Positions 17,125 through 26,771 of a DNA stretch of 35,769 nucleotides are shown here, one piece after another. A program made the position numbers and the translations under genes. The stretch is from positions 1 through 35,769 of the forward strand of contig CAJYRQ010000070.1 of NCBI GenBank assembly GCA_913777465.1, in the 5' to 3' direction. The stretch is from an uncultured Chryseobacterium sp. Lineage in GTDB: Bacteria > Bacteroidota > Bacteroidia > Flavobacteriales > Weeksellaceae. The notes under the pieces were generated by a model, which had not been told where the DNA came from, searched no databases, and saw only the letters and a list, made by a program, of their open reading frames with translations. Within the stretch, counting starts at the first letter, position 1. Every line of letters begins with the position of its first letter.

Positions 17125-17177
17125 GAAAATCTTCCTGAACAGGAAACCGCTGTTTACCATCATCTGAAAATATAAAA

Positions 17178-17230
17178 ACATCCGCAAAAGAACGCCGGGA
17201 AGGCTAAAAGTTCCGGTTACGGAAGGATGT
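17178..17230 (+). promoter_or_regulatory. Imperfect hairpin between PAAR and gp25 genes
   Basis: ACATCC at 17178-17183 pairs with GGATGT at 17225-17230, with weaker pairing between CCGGGAA and TTCCGG inside. It lies in a 130-base gap, one of the larger ones inside the structural operon, and might tune processing or readthrough. Pairing is short, so this is tentative. Confidence 0.25.
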
Positions 17231-17254
17231 GAACCCAATAAAAACAAATAACGT

Positions 17255-17665
17255 ATGAATATAAATACAGATTTTTTAGGAGTAGGCTGGAGCTTTCCCC
17301 CCGAATTTAACGAGACGGAAGGAGTCCTGGAAATGACCACCGATGTGGAAGACATCAACAACAGCCTGATCATCCTGCTGTCCACACGTCCGGGCGAACG
17401 CGTAATGTTCCCGGATTACGGTTGCGACCTGCAGGAGATGCTTTTCAAACCGCTGGACCTTACCCTGATCACCCAGATGAAAGGGATTGTAGAACGTGCC
17501 ATTTTATATCATGAACCCAGGATAAATATTCTGAATATTGACATTGATGCCCAGGAGGAACTTCACGGGGAAGTATTGATAAAAATTGATTATGAAGTAA
17601 GAAACACCAATACCAGAAGCAATATGGTTTTCCCTTTCTACAAAGGGGAAGCTACCGAAATATAA
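17255..17665 (+). CDS. gp25-like baseplate wedge protein (Afp9-like)
   Basis: 136 residues of the GPW/gp25 family. Key blocks: VGWSFPPEF near residues 9-17, EDINNSLIILLSTRPGERVMFPDYGCDL near 34-61 with the conserved PGER, and DYEVRNTNTRSNMVFPFY near the end. The protein starts sheath assembly on the baseplate. It is followed by a 90-base gap and the baseplate J gene. Confidence 0.93.
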   Translation: MNINTDFLGVGWSFPPEFNETEGVLEMTTDVEDINNSLIILLSTRPGERVMFPDYGCDLQEMLFKPLDLTLITQMKGIVERAILYHEPRINILNIDIDAQEELHGEVLIKIDYEVRNTNTRSNMVFPFYKGEATEI

Positions 17666-17754
17666 ATAAATCCGGGAGGTCCGTAGCTATGTTGAATACC
17701 ATCAGACATCACATGAAGTATTGCATCTGACCATCGAAATATAACTATAAACTA

Positions 17755-20700
17755 ATGAAAAAAACAGATACATTTTCGCATTACCGCGAAGGAAAATCAC
17801 AAATGCAGCGCTTTTTAGCAGAATTGGACCCCGGCAATCTAGAATTGCACGATTTCGATCTGTTCGACTGGCTGTTGTTTGCTAATAATTTTGCCAGGCA
17901 TGTCAATTATTTCCACAAAGATGATCCTGCAACACCGAAAGGAAACTGGGGGAACTTCTTCCTTGGTGATGATGGCCATACCGTTCCGCGCAGGGAAAGC
18001 GTGGAATACAAACAAATGAAAAAGCAGGTTACGGATCTTATTTCCCGGTTTGAACAGGACAGCAACCTGACGCCTCACCTGACGCTGTTCGTTTGCTTCC
18101 TGAAACTGCTGGATTTCTCCAAGAAAGCGTTCAATAACCTGACCAAAAGGCACCTGGATTTTTACTACAGCGAAATCCTGCAGATGGAGAAAAAAAATGC
18201 CAAAGCAGACCAGGTCTACGTGATTTTCGAGCTGGCAAAAAAGGCCCTTCAGGAAAGGATTCCCGACGGAACCCTGCTGGATGGCGATAAGGATGCCGAC
18301 GGAAAAAAACGGATCTACAAAACCGGAGAGGAGCTTATTGCCAATCAGGCAAAAGTAGCGGAAATCAAAAGTTTCCTTAATGATAATGAAAAGCGGGAGC
18401 TGAAAATGGCTCCGGTAGCCGATACGGCGGACGGCCTTGGCGAAAAACTGCCGGAAGACAGCCGCTACTGGTGGCCGTTCGGATATAATTCGGATGAAAC
18501 CGCTTCCGGAAAATCCATTTACAAGGAACTTCCGGAAGCTAAGCTGGGCTTTTCCATAGCATCTTCCTTGTTTGACCTTAAAGAAGGCGAAAGAACGGTA
18601 ACGGTGGCCATCACCTTCAACAAAAATTCGGCGCAGAAACTTCAGAACCTTGCCAATGAGGATCTCGAAAGCAACATCAAAGTACTTTGCAGCGGGGAAA
18701 AAGAATGGCTGTCGGGCTTTGTCCTGAAATGCCTGAAAAATGACGGTGCACGTCTGGAACTGTCTTTCACTTTATTAAAAGACGACCCTGCCATCGTGCC
18801 TTATAATAAAAATGTGCTTGCAGAAAATTTCCGGACCGGACTTCCGGTGGTGAGATTTATGATCGAAGGGCAGAAATACTACGACGTTTACGAAGCCCTT
18901 TCGGAAAAGCCGGTAAAGGACATCGAAGTATCGGTGGATGTAAAAGGGATAAAATCCGTACAGATTGAAAATGACAACGGGGCGTTGAATTCGGAGAAAC
19001 CCTATTACCCGTTCACGGCACAGCCCGTTAAAGGCTCTAATTTTTATATTAAATGCCCCGAAATGTTTTCCAAAAAATGGCAGAAGGCAGACATCTCCGT
19101 CAACTGGAAAAATACACCGGATTCTCTAAAGGATCTGTATAACGCATACGTTATCCAGCCCAACCAGAACATCAGCCTGAAAGATTTTGAAACCCTGAGA
19201 GGTTCTTCGATCGTAAGTGCCGATGCTTACTTTAAAGCAGATATTGCCTTGCTGGACAAAGAAACCTGGAATACGGCTTCCCATGATATCACGCTGTTTG
19301 ACAAGGCAGAGGGCCTTTACAAAACCCGTTTTTCCGTCAGCAGCATCAGCGGTGAACCGGGTACTTCCGAGGCTTTGCGCGTGACACTGAAACAATCGTT
19401 CCTGCAGGATGTGTATCCTAAACTGTATACCCTGGCGTTATCGAGCAACCCAAAAGAGAATAAACTGATTCCCAATGAACCGTATATTCCGTTTGCCGAA
19501 GATATCGAGCTGAATTATACTGCTTATGAAACCGCCTATTCTTACCTGAGCAGGGATAAAGATGGGCTGGCTTCGAAAAATGCAGGGATGCAGGTGTACC
19601 ATGAAGATGTTTTCGGGCAGTACGAAAAAGAAGTTGAAACCGTGAGCCTGGTGCCGGTGCATGAAAGCGGAGGCGAATTATACATCGGCCTGGAAGCCTT
19701 GCCGCAAACTACGGTTTCCTTACTGATCCAGATGCTGGAAGGAAGTGAAAATGCACTGGTGGATACTTTTGAAGAAAAAGAATATATCCGTTGGCACATT
19801 CTTTCAGGAAATACGTGGGTGGATTTATCCGACTACATGCTGAAAAATGAAACCCGGAAATTCCTGGAATCCGGTATTGTCAGGTTTAAAATACCGAAAG
19901 ACCTCAACACCGGTCATACGGGATTTACCGACGGACTGGTATGGATCAGGGCAAAATCGAGCAGGAGCTACGATGCGGTATGTAAAATCCAGGGGATCTA
20001 TACCCAGGCGGTTCGGGCGGAATTTGAAAACCATGAGAATGAGCTTTCCCATCTCGGTACCGGCCTTAAGGCTAACACCATTACGAAGCTGATCACCCGT
20101 GTTCCCCAGGTAAAATCGGTGAGCCAGCCGTACAACTCCTTCGACGGGAAATACAAAGAAACCGATCCGGAATACTACCGGAGGGTAAGCGAAAGGCTGA
20201 GGCATAAGAACCGGGCCGTTACCCAATGGGATTACGAACACCTGGTGCTGCAGGAATTCCCGGAAGTATTTAAAGTGAAATGCCTGAACCATACTTCTGA
20301 AAACTCCTACATGGCTCCGGGGCACGTTACCCTGATGGTGGTGCCGGATATCAAAAACAAAAATGCTTTTGACGTCTATCAGCCAAGAGTAAGCAGGGCC
20401 AGCCTGAGCAGGATTCAGACCTATATTAATGAATTGAATGCGATGCAGGCCCAGGTCCGGGTAGTTAACCCGAATTATAAGGAAGCGCGGGTGGAAGCGG
20501 GCGTAAGGTTCTATGAGCAGTATGACGAATCCTTTTATACCAGGCAGCTGGACGAAGATATTAAAAAATACATTTCGCCATGGGCCTTTACGGAATCCAA
20601 AGACATCGATTTCAATATCAAACTGAATGTCAATCAGCTCATCGCCTATCTGGAACAGCTGTATTATGTGGATTATATCGGTGAAATAAAAATATTTGTG

Positions 20701-20814
20701 AATAACGCTTTACAGAAACAGTCTTTAATTGAAGTGGATCCCAAATCGATCCTGGTCTCGGCCAAGCAGCATACAGTGGTAATGGCAGATGAGGGATGCA
20801 GGCAAAACAAATAA
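17755..20814 (+). CDS. Baseplate J / Afp11-like protein
   Basis: 1019 residues, the size usual for eCIS Afp11. The C-terminal ~250 residues contain the baseplate J-like block: ITRVPQVKSVSQPYNSFDG, TDPEYYRRVSERLRHKNRAVTQWDYEHLVLQEFPEVFKVKCLNH and the later EARVEAGVRFYEQYDESFY. Such proteins form the baseplate wedges with the Afp12-like partner. The start MKKTDTFSHYREGKSQMQRFLAELDPGNLEL is family-like. The next gene begins 15 bases after the stop. Confidence 0.9.
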   Translation: MKKTDTFSHYREGKSQMQRFLAELDPGNLELHDFDLFDWLLFANNFARHVNYFHKDDPATPKGNWGNFFLGDDGHTVPRRESVEYKQMKKQVTDLISRFEQDSNLTPHLTLFVCFLKLLDFSKKAFNNLTKRHLDFYYSEILQMEKKNAKADQVYVIFELAKKALQERIPDGTLLDGDKDADGKKRIYKTGEELIANQAKVAEIKSFLNDNEKRELKMAPVADTADGLGEKLPEDSRYWWPFGYNSDETASGKSIYKELPEAKLGFSIASSLFDLKEGERTVTVAITFNKNSAQKLQNLANEDLESNIKVLCSGEKEWLSGFVLKCLKNDGARLELSFTLLKDDPAIVPYNKNVLAENFRTGLPVVRFMIEGQKYYDVYEALSEKPVKDIEVSVDVKGIKSVQIENDNGALNSEKPYYPFTAQPVKGSNFYIKCPEMFSKKWQKADISVNWKNTPDSLKDLYNAYVIQPNQNISLKDFETLRGSSIVSADAYFKADIALLDKETWNTASHDITLFDKAEGLYKTRFSVSSISGEPGTSEALRVTLKQSFLQDVYPKLYTLALSSNPKENKLIPNEPYIPFAEDIELNYTAYETAYSYLSRDKDGLASKNAGMQVYHEDVFGQYEKEVETVSLVPVHESGGELYIGLEALPQTTVSLLIQMLEGSENALVDTFEEKEYIRWHILSGNTWVDLSDYMLKNETRKFLESGIVRFKIPKDLNTGHTGFTDGLVWIRAKSSRSYDAVCKIQGIYTQAVRAEFENHENELSHLGTGLKANTITKLITRVPQVKSVSQPYNSFDGKYKETDPEYYRRVSERLRHKNRAVTQWDYEHLVLQEFPEVFKVKCLNHTSENSYMAPGHVTLMVVPDIKNKNAFDVYQPRVSRASLSRIQTYINELNAMQAQVRVVNPNYKEARVEAGVRFYEQYDESFYTRQLDEDIKKYISPWAFTESKDIDFNIKLNVNQLIAYLEQLYYVDYIGEIKIFVNNALQKQSLIEVDPKSILVSAKQHTVVMADEGCRQNK

Positions 20815-20828
20815 GAAGAAATATAATT

Positions 20829-23591
20829 ATGTCAGAAAATAAGCACATCAGCATACCCAAAAATGTAGAAACCGGAGATCAGACCGATTTTCATTTTCTG
20901 CGCAGGACCGGTATCGAATATATAGAAAAACTGGGTGGAAAGCTCTGGACGGACTACAACTCCCACGATCCCGGGATCACCACGCTGGAAGTTTTAAGCT
21001 ACGCCATTACGGATCTCGGGATGAGAATGAACCTGAATACCGCAGATCTCCTGGCTTCAAAGGATGCCGGTAAAGACATCCATTCCCAATTCCTGAAAGC
21101 AACGGAGATTTTACCTTCAAAACCCCTGAATGATCTCGATTACAGAAAGCTGTTTATCGATATCAGCCTGGAGCCGGATTTTAAAAGGCCCATCCTGAAC
21201 TGCTGGCTGGTTCCCAGAACTGAAAAAATCTATGTAGACTGTAAAACAGGAACCATGGATTTCAATCCGATCGGGGAGAAGCCGCAGGACTTTACTGTAA
21301 AAGGACTTTATGACCTCTATGTAGACTATTCCGACGATCTGGATACTGAAGACAGCCGATGCAAAAGGGCTAACGTGAACTATGAGATATTGGAACGCTA
21401 CCATGCCAATAGGGGGCTCTGTGAAGACCTGGTGGAAATTAAAGAAGTGCATACCCAGAAAATTGCCGTATGTGCCAGGATCGGGCTGGTGAATAAAGCC
21501 GATGAAGAACTGGTACATGCCAAGATATTGAAAACAATTAACCATTACCTGGCGCCGGAAGTACCGTTTTACTCACTGAAACAGATGCTTGACAAAGGGC
21601 TGACGACGGATGAAATTTTTGACGGCCCGCTTCTGGAAAATGGGTTTATCGATACGGAAGAACTCAGAAAAAGCCAGCTGAGAAAGGAAGTCCGTCTTTC
21701 GGATATCATCAGCGAAATCATGAAAGTCGACGGCGTAAAAGAAATCCATGAGATTTCCATTGCCGGCTGTGACAATGCTGTGAGCCAGACCAACGACTGG
21801 CTGATCTGCATCGAAAACGGTAAAAAACCGGAACTGTGCGATTTAAGCTCGTTCAGCTACAGCAAGGGCTCCCTTCCGCTGAACATCAATGAGAAAAAAG
21901 TAGAGGAATATTTAAAAACGCTTAAAAAAGAAGAAGATGTCCTTCGTGACGATGCCAAAAAAGATAAAGAGCCGGCACTGCCGAAAGGAACGGCCCACGA
22001 CATCGGAAACTATGCCTCTATTCTTAATGAATTTCCGGATACCTACGGCGTCGGGATCTCAGGGATCATCGGAGATAAAACACCGGAGCGGGAGGCTTTG
22101 GCCAAACAGATGAAAGCCTACCTCTTGTTTTTTGATCAGATCCTGGCCGGCTACTTCAAACACCTTGAAAAAGTAAAAGAAGTATTGAGTATTGACGGCG
22201 GTTTGAAAAGGACCTATTTTACCCAGGCTCTAAAAAACATCAAAGGCTTTGAAGAGCTGGTTTCCGGTTATGATTCAGGCAGCGAAGATACACTTACCGA
22301 TGCCCTTTACAAAGAACTGGACAACAGTGTGGAAAGAAGAAACGAAGTGCTCGATCACCTGATTGCCCGTTTTGCGGAAACCTTCAGCGATTATACGTTC
22401 GTGATGAAATCGCTGTACGGAAAATCTACCGACGAGATCGTATTAAGCAATAAAGAAAATTTTTTAAAAGAATACCAATCCTTAAGCAGGGACCGCGGGT
22501 TGGGTTACAACTATACCCTGGCTTCTGAAACGGATGTCTGGAATACCAAAAATATTTCCGGGGTACAGAAGAGGATTGCCCGTCTGCTTGGAATTAAAAA
22601 TTATACCCGGAGAAGCCTTTCCCAATCTCCTGTTCTGATTATTAAAACACCCGGTATCAATGGTAAAGCCAATTATACCTGGAAAATAAAAGATGCTGAC
22701 GGCGCTATTATTCTGTCCTCCGTGAATACCTATGAGATCGAATATGCGGCTACCAAAAACCTGAACGAAGCCATCTATCAGACCATCCAGATCGATGAGG
22801 AAGACCTTGAAAATGCTTTGAACGCATTTGAAAAAGACCCCGGTAAGAACAGCCTGATCGGAAATATACAAATCCGTCTTTCCGGTGGGGGCAATTATTA
22901 CTTCGATATTTTGGATGATTCAGGAAACGTAATGGCCAACCATAAAAAAACCAATCCTTATTCAGGCGTGAAGGAGCTGATCACCGGAATTCAGAATATC
23001 GTAAGGTATTTTAAATACGATTTTACGGAAGAAGGTATTTTCCTGGTGGAGCATCTGATGCTGAAGCCGGTACTGAAGAACTATAAACTCATGGGAGGGA
23101 TCGGCTGTATGTCGGTCGGGAAAACATTTAAGGTCATGTACGATCTCAATGTTACCGGGGCGTCCTTTATGTCGTCCTGTGAGGAAGATTGCGAAGCCGA
23201 TGTTTTCGATCCTTATTCTTACCGTGTAAGCATTGTCCTTCCGGGATTTGCCTACCGTTTCCAGGATCCTGATTTCAGGCGTTATGCCGAAACGGTGATC
23301 CGCCAGGAAATTCCGGCCCATGTTTTAGCAAAAATCTGCTGGGTCGGAGACCGGATGAGCGAAGTACAGACCGCCCAAAGCGATTTGTCTGAATTTGAAA
23401 CGGCTTTCAAAACCTACCTTACCGACAAATCCAGAAACAACCTTCCTGATCTGGGAAACAGCATCAAGAATTTGCTGGCTGCGCTTGCCAAACTGAATAA
23501 TATCTACAGGCCGGGAAGACTTTTGGATTGCGCGGCAGACGATAACGACAGCCTGGACGGAAAAATAATCTTAGGACAATCCAACATATAA
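20829..23591 (+). CDS. Afp12-like baseplate protein
   Basis: 920 residues. The N-terminal block LGGKLWTDYNSHDPGITTLEVLSYAITDLGMRM (about residues 38-70) is the signature of Afp12-like baseplate components; the C-terminal third has the companion motif FLVEHLMLKP and VVLPGFAYRFQDPDFRRYAETVIRQEIPAH-type sequence. It probably pairs with the baseplate J protein to make the wedges. The frame is open from 20796, but the ATG at 20829 avoids overlap with the preceding stop and gives the conserved start MSENKHISIP. Confidence 0.87.
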   Translation: MSENKHISIPKNVETGDQTDFHFLRRTGIEYIEKLGGKLWTDYNSHDPGITTLEVLSYAITDLGMRMNLNTADLLASKDAGKDIHSQFLKATEILPSKPLNDLDYRKLFIDISLEPDFKRPILNCWLVPRTEKIYVDCKTGTMDFNPIGEKPQDFTVKGLYDLYVDYSDDLDTEDSRCKRANVNYEILERYHANRGLCEDLVEIKEVHTQKIAVCARIGLVNKADEELVHAKILKTINHYLAPEVPFYSLKQMLDKGLTTDEIFDGPLLENGFIDTEELRKSQLRKEVRLSDIISEIMKVDGVKEIHEISIAGCDNAVSQTNDWLICIENGKKPELCDLSSFSYSKGSLPLNINEKKVEEYLKTLKKEEDVLRDDAKKDKEPALPKGTAHDIGNYASILNEFPDTYGVGISGIIGDKTPEREALAKQMKAYLLFFDQILAGYFKHLEKVKEVLSIDGGLKRTYFTQALKNIKGFEELVSGYDSGSEDTLTDALYKELDNSVERRNEVLDHLIARFAETFSDYTFVMKSLYGKSTDEIVLSNKENFLKEYQSLSRDRGLGYNYTLASETDVWNTKNISGVQKRIARLLGIKNYTRRSLSQSPVLIIKTPGINGKANYTWKIKDADGAIILSSVNTYEIEYAATKNLNEAIYQTIQIDEEDLENALNAFEKDPGKNSLIGNIQIRLSGGGNYYFDILDDSGNVMANHKKTNPYSGVKELITGIQNIVRYFKYDFTEEGIFLVEHLMLKPVLKNYKLMGGIGCMSVGKTFKVMYDLNVTGASFMSSCEEDCEADVFDPYSYRVSIVLPGFAYRFQDPDFRRYAETVIRQEIPAHVLAKICWVGDRMSEVQTAQSDLSEFETAFKTYLTDKSRNNLPDLGNSIKNLLAALAKLNNIYRPGRLLDCAADDNDSLDGKIILGQSNI

Positions 23592-23603
23592 AAATTGATA
23601 ATA

Positions 23604-26600
23604 ATGAATGCTAAATTAAATAATATAACCACCCAATACAGAAAATTCAACGAAAACCAGGCGTTGACGGATGGGCAGCTGAATGAGTTCATCGACTATT
23701 TTGAAGACCAGGACCGGATGTCCAGAACCCGGCTGAGCGGGGTAGGCGTTGCGTGTGGCTTTAAACCGACTTTCGTGGATCCGGGCGTTGAACACAACGG
23801 TTCCGGGGCCGTAGATAATGATGCTGCAGGAGCGATTGTTATCACCCAGGGAACTGGGGTAACTACGGACGGCGACCTCATTACCCTGCGCCGGAAAGGA
23901 GACAGTGCCTCTGAAGCAACCATCAACTTCAGCACTGAAAATTACAGATATTACAGGGCGTACAAGGATGTGGCCTATTATGATCACTTTAAGATCAATG
24001 GAAAACAAATTCCTCTTGCAGAGTTGCTTACTAAATCTGAATATGATTCGGCAAATGATAAAAGTAATATAAAAAGCGTTCGGGAAATTGCCAACCTGAG
24101 AGATCAGGTGGTAATTCTCTATCTGGAAAGCTACTCCAACGAAGAAACTCCCTGTCAGGATGCCAACTGCGACAATACCGGTGCCGAGCAGGTATCTAAT
24201 CTGAAGGTCTTACTGGCAGATTCAAAAGTGCTTGCCGAGCTTCTTGCCAAAGGGGATGCGAAAGACAGCCTTTACAAACTTCACAACGGCTACCAGGATC
24301 TTTTCGATAATTTACCGGCCATCGAAGCCAGAAGGGTGATCCTGAATTCCGGTATTGCCACGGCAGGAAACTTAAAAACCGTATTTCAGGATGCGATCGG
24401 TGAAGTAACGGCCTTCTGTAACGGTTTCAATGCCATCGCGGAAACCTTTAACGTAAGCCCGGACCTGCGGGGAGATGAACTGATAAAAAAAGTGAAACAG
24501 GTCTTAAAACCTACTGCCTCAGGTTTAGATGATTACCAGTACCGGTATGACCTGCTGAAGGACCTGATCGATACCTATAACGAGATAAAAAGTTTACTTC
24601 TTCATCTCAACGCAGAATGCTGCCCGGACATCGCTTCTTTTCCTAAACACCTGATGCTGGGAACGGTGAACGGATCCCTGGAGCTTGGAGCGCGGACCCC
24701 TTACCGCCACGCTTTTTACCACTCGCCGGTTACCACCCGTGATGATGAGAACTATGAAAGAATTGTAATGCTGGCCAACCGCTTCGTGCAGAAAGTAAAG
24801 GCATTCCAATCGTACAGAGGGCCTGTGAAAATTACCCCTTCCCATCTTCAGGTAAGATTGGGTGATAAAGCCATTCCTTACTACTATGATGTCGATCAGT
24901 CATTGCTCACTAAATGGAATTTTGAAAAAACAAAAACCGACCGGGAAACATATAATTTAAGTTATCATACAGATAACCTGGCAGGAGACGATTATGTTCA
25001 GAACCCTTTGAATTATAATATTGATAACAATGACTTCTATAGAATCGAAGGTCACCTGTACCTCCCTTATAAAACGGCATTGCAGAATATCAATGATCTC
25101 AAAGCCCAGTATGGATTGGCTTTCGATGTTATTGCACTGGTTTTGGACAAAGGTGAGAAGACCGGGGGAGATACTCCGGTTAAAGAAAAATCAGTATCGA
25201 TTGAGGATCTTAGAAAGCAATTGGAGTCGATTTCCAGCGATATCAGCAAACAGAAGAAAGATTCGCAGAGTACTTTATTTAATATTTCCAGATTAGACGA
25301 AAAATTAAGGTTATTAAACAAAGCTGAATTTTCTAAAGAGGGCGAGGGTGTAACCGTTGTAAGAGAGGATCCTAAGAAAGATGATGTCGTAAGCGAGCTT
25401 TTAAGCGAGTTTTTAGAAAGAAAATCCGGACTGGAACATATGGCCGGGGTGGAGCCGGGCGGAACCTTCGTTTTGATCTATGCTTCGGAAACCGATAACC
25501 AGGTGCTTGCGGATTTCTCGCTGCCATATTTGTGCTGTTCTAAAAAAGAACCGGTATTCCTGGTACTACCTGCAAATCAGCTTTGTCAGAATGACGCTCC
25601 GGTTCCGATGACTATTGTTCCGTTGGACGGTCAGGTAAAAGCATTTGTAAATGGCGTTCAGGTACCTGCCGTAACGCAGTCCGGAGGGCAGAATTTCTTT
25701 AATCCTGCTTTGGTAAATTCAGCGTATTTCGGACAGACAATTACATTTACGGTAAACGATGATCCGGTTGATACACAAATGAAGGTATTCGAACAACCAA
25801 GTATCACCGTTAATGTGGGAGAGGTAACATATGGCGAAAATGTTAATAATCCGCAGGCAACAGTTACTTTCAGCATTACCGGTCACCAGCCTGGATATTC
25901 TTATGATTGGGATTTTGATGACAACTCATCGGATAATCCCGTACCGGATGTCAATGGGAATATTACGCATACATATTCATTGGGAGTAGCCGGTCAGGAA
26001 GATATATACAGGCCTTCTGTAACCGTTAAAAATAGAAATGGATGCAGTACCACCTGCCAGATTCCTCCTGTTACGTTAAAATTAGTCATTAATAAAAACA
26101 CAAGAATATTTATCTATTTCGATTCTTCCGGATCTATGGATACCACCCTGTATCCTTTGCAAAGTATGAGGGATACCCTTCTTAAGAACAAATTATTGCC
26201 ATTATATGGAAACGATTCTACGGCTTACGATGAGAAGGTAAAGGTAATTTCTAATTATACGGAAAGAACATTTGACTTTTTAAATATGGAGAATCAGCAG
26301 GCTCCGGAAGGTAATGTTATTGTTATGGTTTTCCAGGATGAAGCTAATCCAATTTACCATTCTTCATCAATTACGCCCAGAACCAGTGGATTTTCAAGCG
26401 ATATCAGAACTTTAAAAAACAGGATTGCAAACAATTTCGGTACTAATAATCCGAATTATTACAGAGGAATTATGTTCCAGGTCGACGGAGATGAAAGATT
26501 CAAACAGCTGATGATGGCTGTGGAAACAGGTTCCAATGCTGCTTATCCTGCAGAATTCAATCTTCAGTCCGAAGTATCGGCAGGAAAAGTAATATTTAAG

Positions 26601-26687
26601 TATAATGTTCCGGATGGAGATTCGCCTGCTAATTATTTAAACAGGGTTGTTGGTGCACTCCAGGAGTTGGGTTATAATATTCCTTAA
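23604..26687 (+). CDS. PKD and von Willebrand A-like surface/baseplate protein (paralogue 1)
   Basis: 1027 residues. Residues ~1-650 are shared with the next gene: NITTQYRKF at the start, EFIDYFEDQDRMSRTRLSGVG near 27-47, the CQDANCDNTGAEQ block near 185 and DIASFPKHLMLG near 350. A PKD-like domain spans ~732-815 (SYDWDFDDNSSDN...HTYS...VTVKNRNGC). Residues ~830-1027 resemble a vWA domain with the MIDAS-type motif DSSGSMD, which would bind a divalent ion and a partner. A coiled-coil-like stretch lies near 540-590. No signal peptide, as expected for a particle component. It takes the place where Afp has its fibre gene. The ATG at 23604 is chosen over the TTG nine bases earlier. Confidence 0.75.
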   Translation: MNAKLNNITTQYRKFNENQALTDGQLNEFIDYFEDQDRMSRTRLSGVGVACGFKPTFVDPGVEHNGSGAVDNDAAGAIVITQGTGVTTDGDLITLRRKGDSASEATINFSTENYRYYRAYKDVAYYDHFKINGKQIPLAELLTKSEYDSANDKSNIKSVREIANLRDQVVILYLESYSNEETPCQDANCDNTGAEQVSNLKVLLADSKVLAELLAKGDAKDSLYKLHNGYQDLFDNLPAIEARRVILNSGIATAGNLKTVFQDAIGEVTAFCNGFNAIAETFNVSPDLRGDELIKKVKQVLKPTASGLDDYQYRYDLLKDLIDTYNEIKSLLLHLNAECCPDIASFPKHLMLGTVNGSLELGARTPYRHAFYHSPVTTRDDENYERIVMLANRFVQKVKAFQSYRGPVKITPSHLQVRLGDKAIPYYYDVDQSLLTKWNFEKTKTDRETYNLSYHTDNLAGDDYVQNPLNYNIDNNDFYRIEGHLYLPYKTALQNINDLKAQYGLAFDVIALVLDKGEKTGGDTPVKEKSVSIEDLRKQLESISSDISKQKKDSQSTLFNISRLDEKLRLLNKAEFSKEGEGVTVVREDPKKDDVVSELLSEFLERKSGLEHMAGVEPGGTFVLIYASETDNQVLADFSLPYLCCSKKEPVFLVLPANQLCQNDAPVPMTIVPLDGQVKAFVNGVQVPAVTQSGGQNFFNPALVNSAYFGQTITFTVNDDPVDTQMKVFEQPSITVNVGEVTYGENVNNPQATVTFSITGHQPGYSYDWDFDDNSSDNPVPDVNGNITHTYSLGVAGQEDIYRPSVTVKNRNGCSTTCQIPPVTLKLVINKNTRIFIYFDSSGSMDTTLYPLQSMRDTLLKNKLLPLYGNDSTAYDEKVKVISNYTERTFDFLNMENQQAPEGNVIVMVFQDEANPIYHSSSITPRTSGFSSDIRTLKNRIANNFGTNNPNYYRGIMFQVDGDERFKQLMMAVETGSNAAYPAEFNLQSEVSAGKVIFKYNVPDGDSPANYLNRVVGALQELGYNIP

Positions 26688-26697
26688 TTATAGTAAC

Positions 26698-26735
26698 AAT
26701 AACTTCTCAGGTAGAAGCTTACCTGAGAAGTTATT
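26698..26735 (+). terminator. Perfect 16-bp hairpin between the two PKD genes
   Basis: AATAACTTCTCAGGTA at 26698-26713 pairs fully with 26720-26735 around the 6-base loop GAAGCT. It begins 11 bases after the stop of paralogue 1 and ends 36 bases before the start of paralogue 2. The sequence after it is TATAAAC, not a run of Ts, so it may stop only part of the transcripts or protect the upstream message. Confidence 0.65.
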
Positions 26736-26771
26736 ATAAACAGCTTAACAACATCATAAAAATGAATTATA

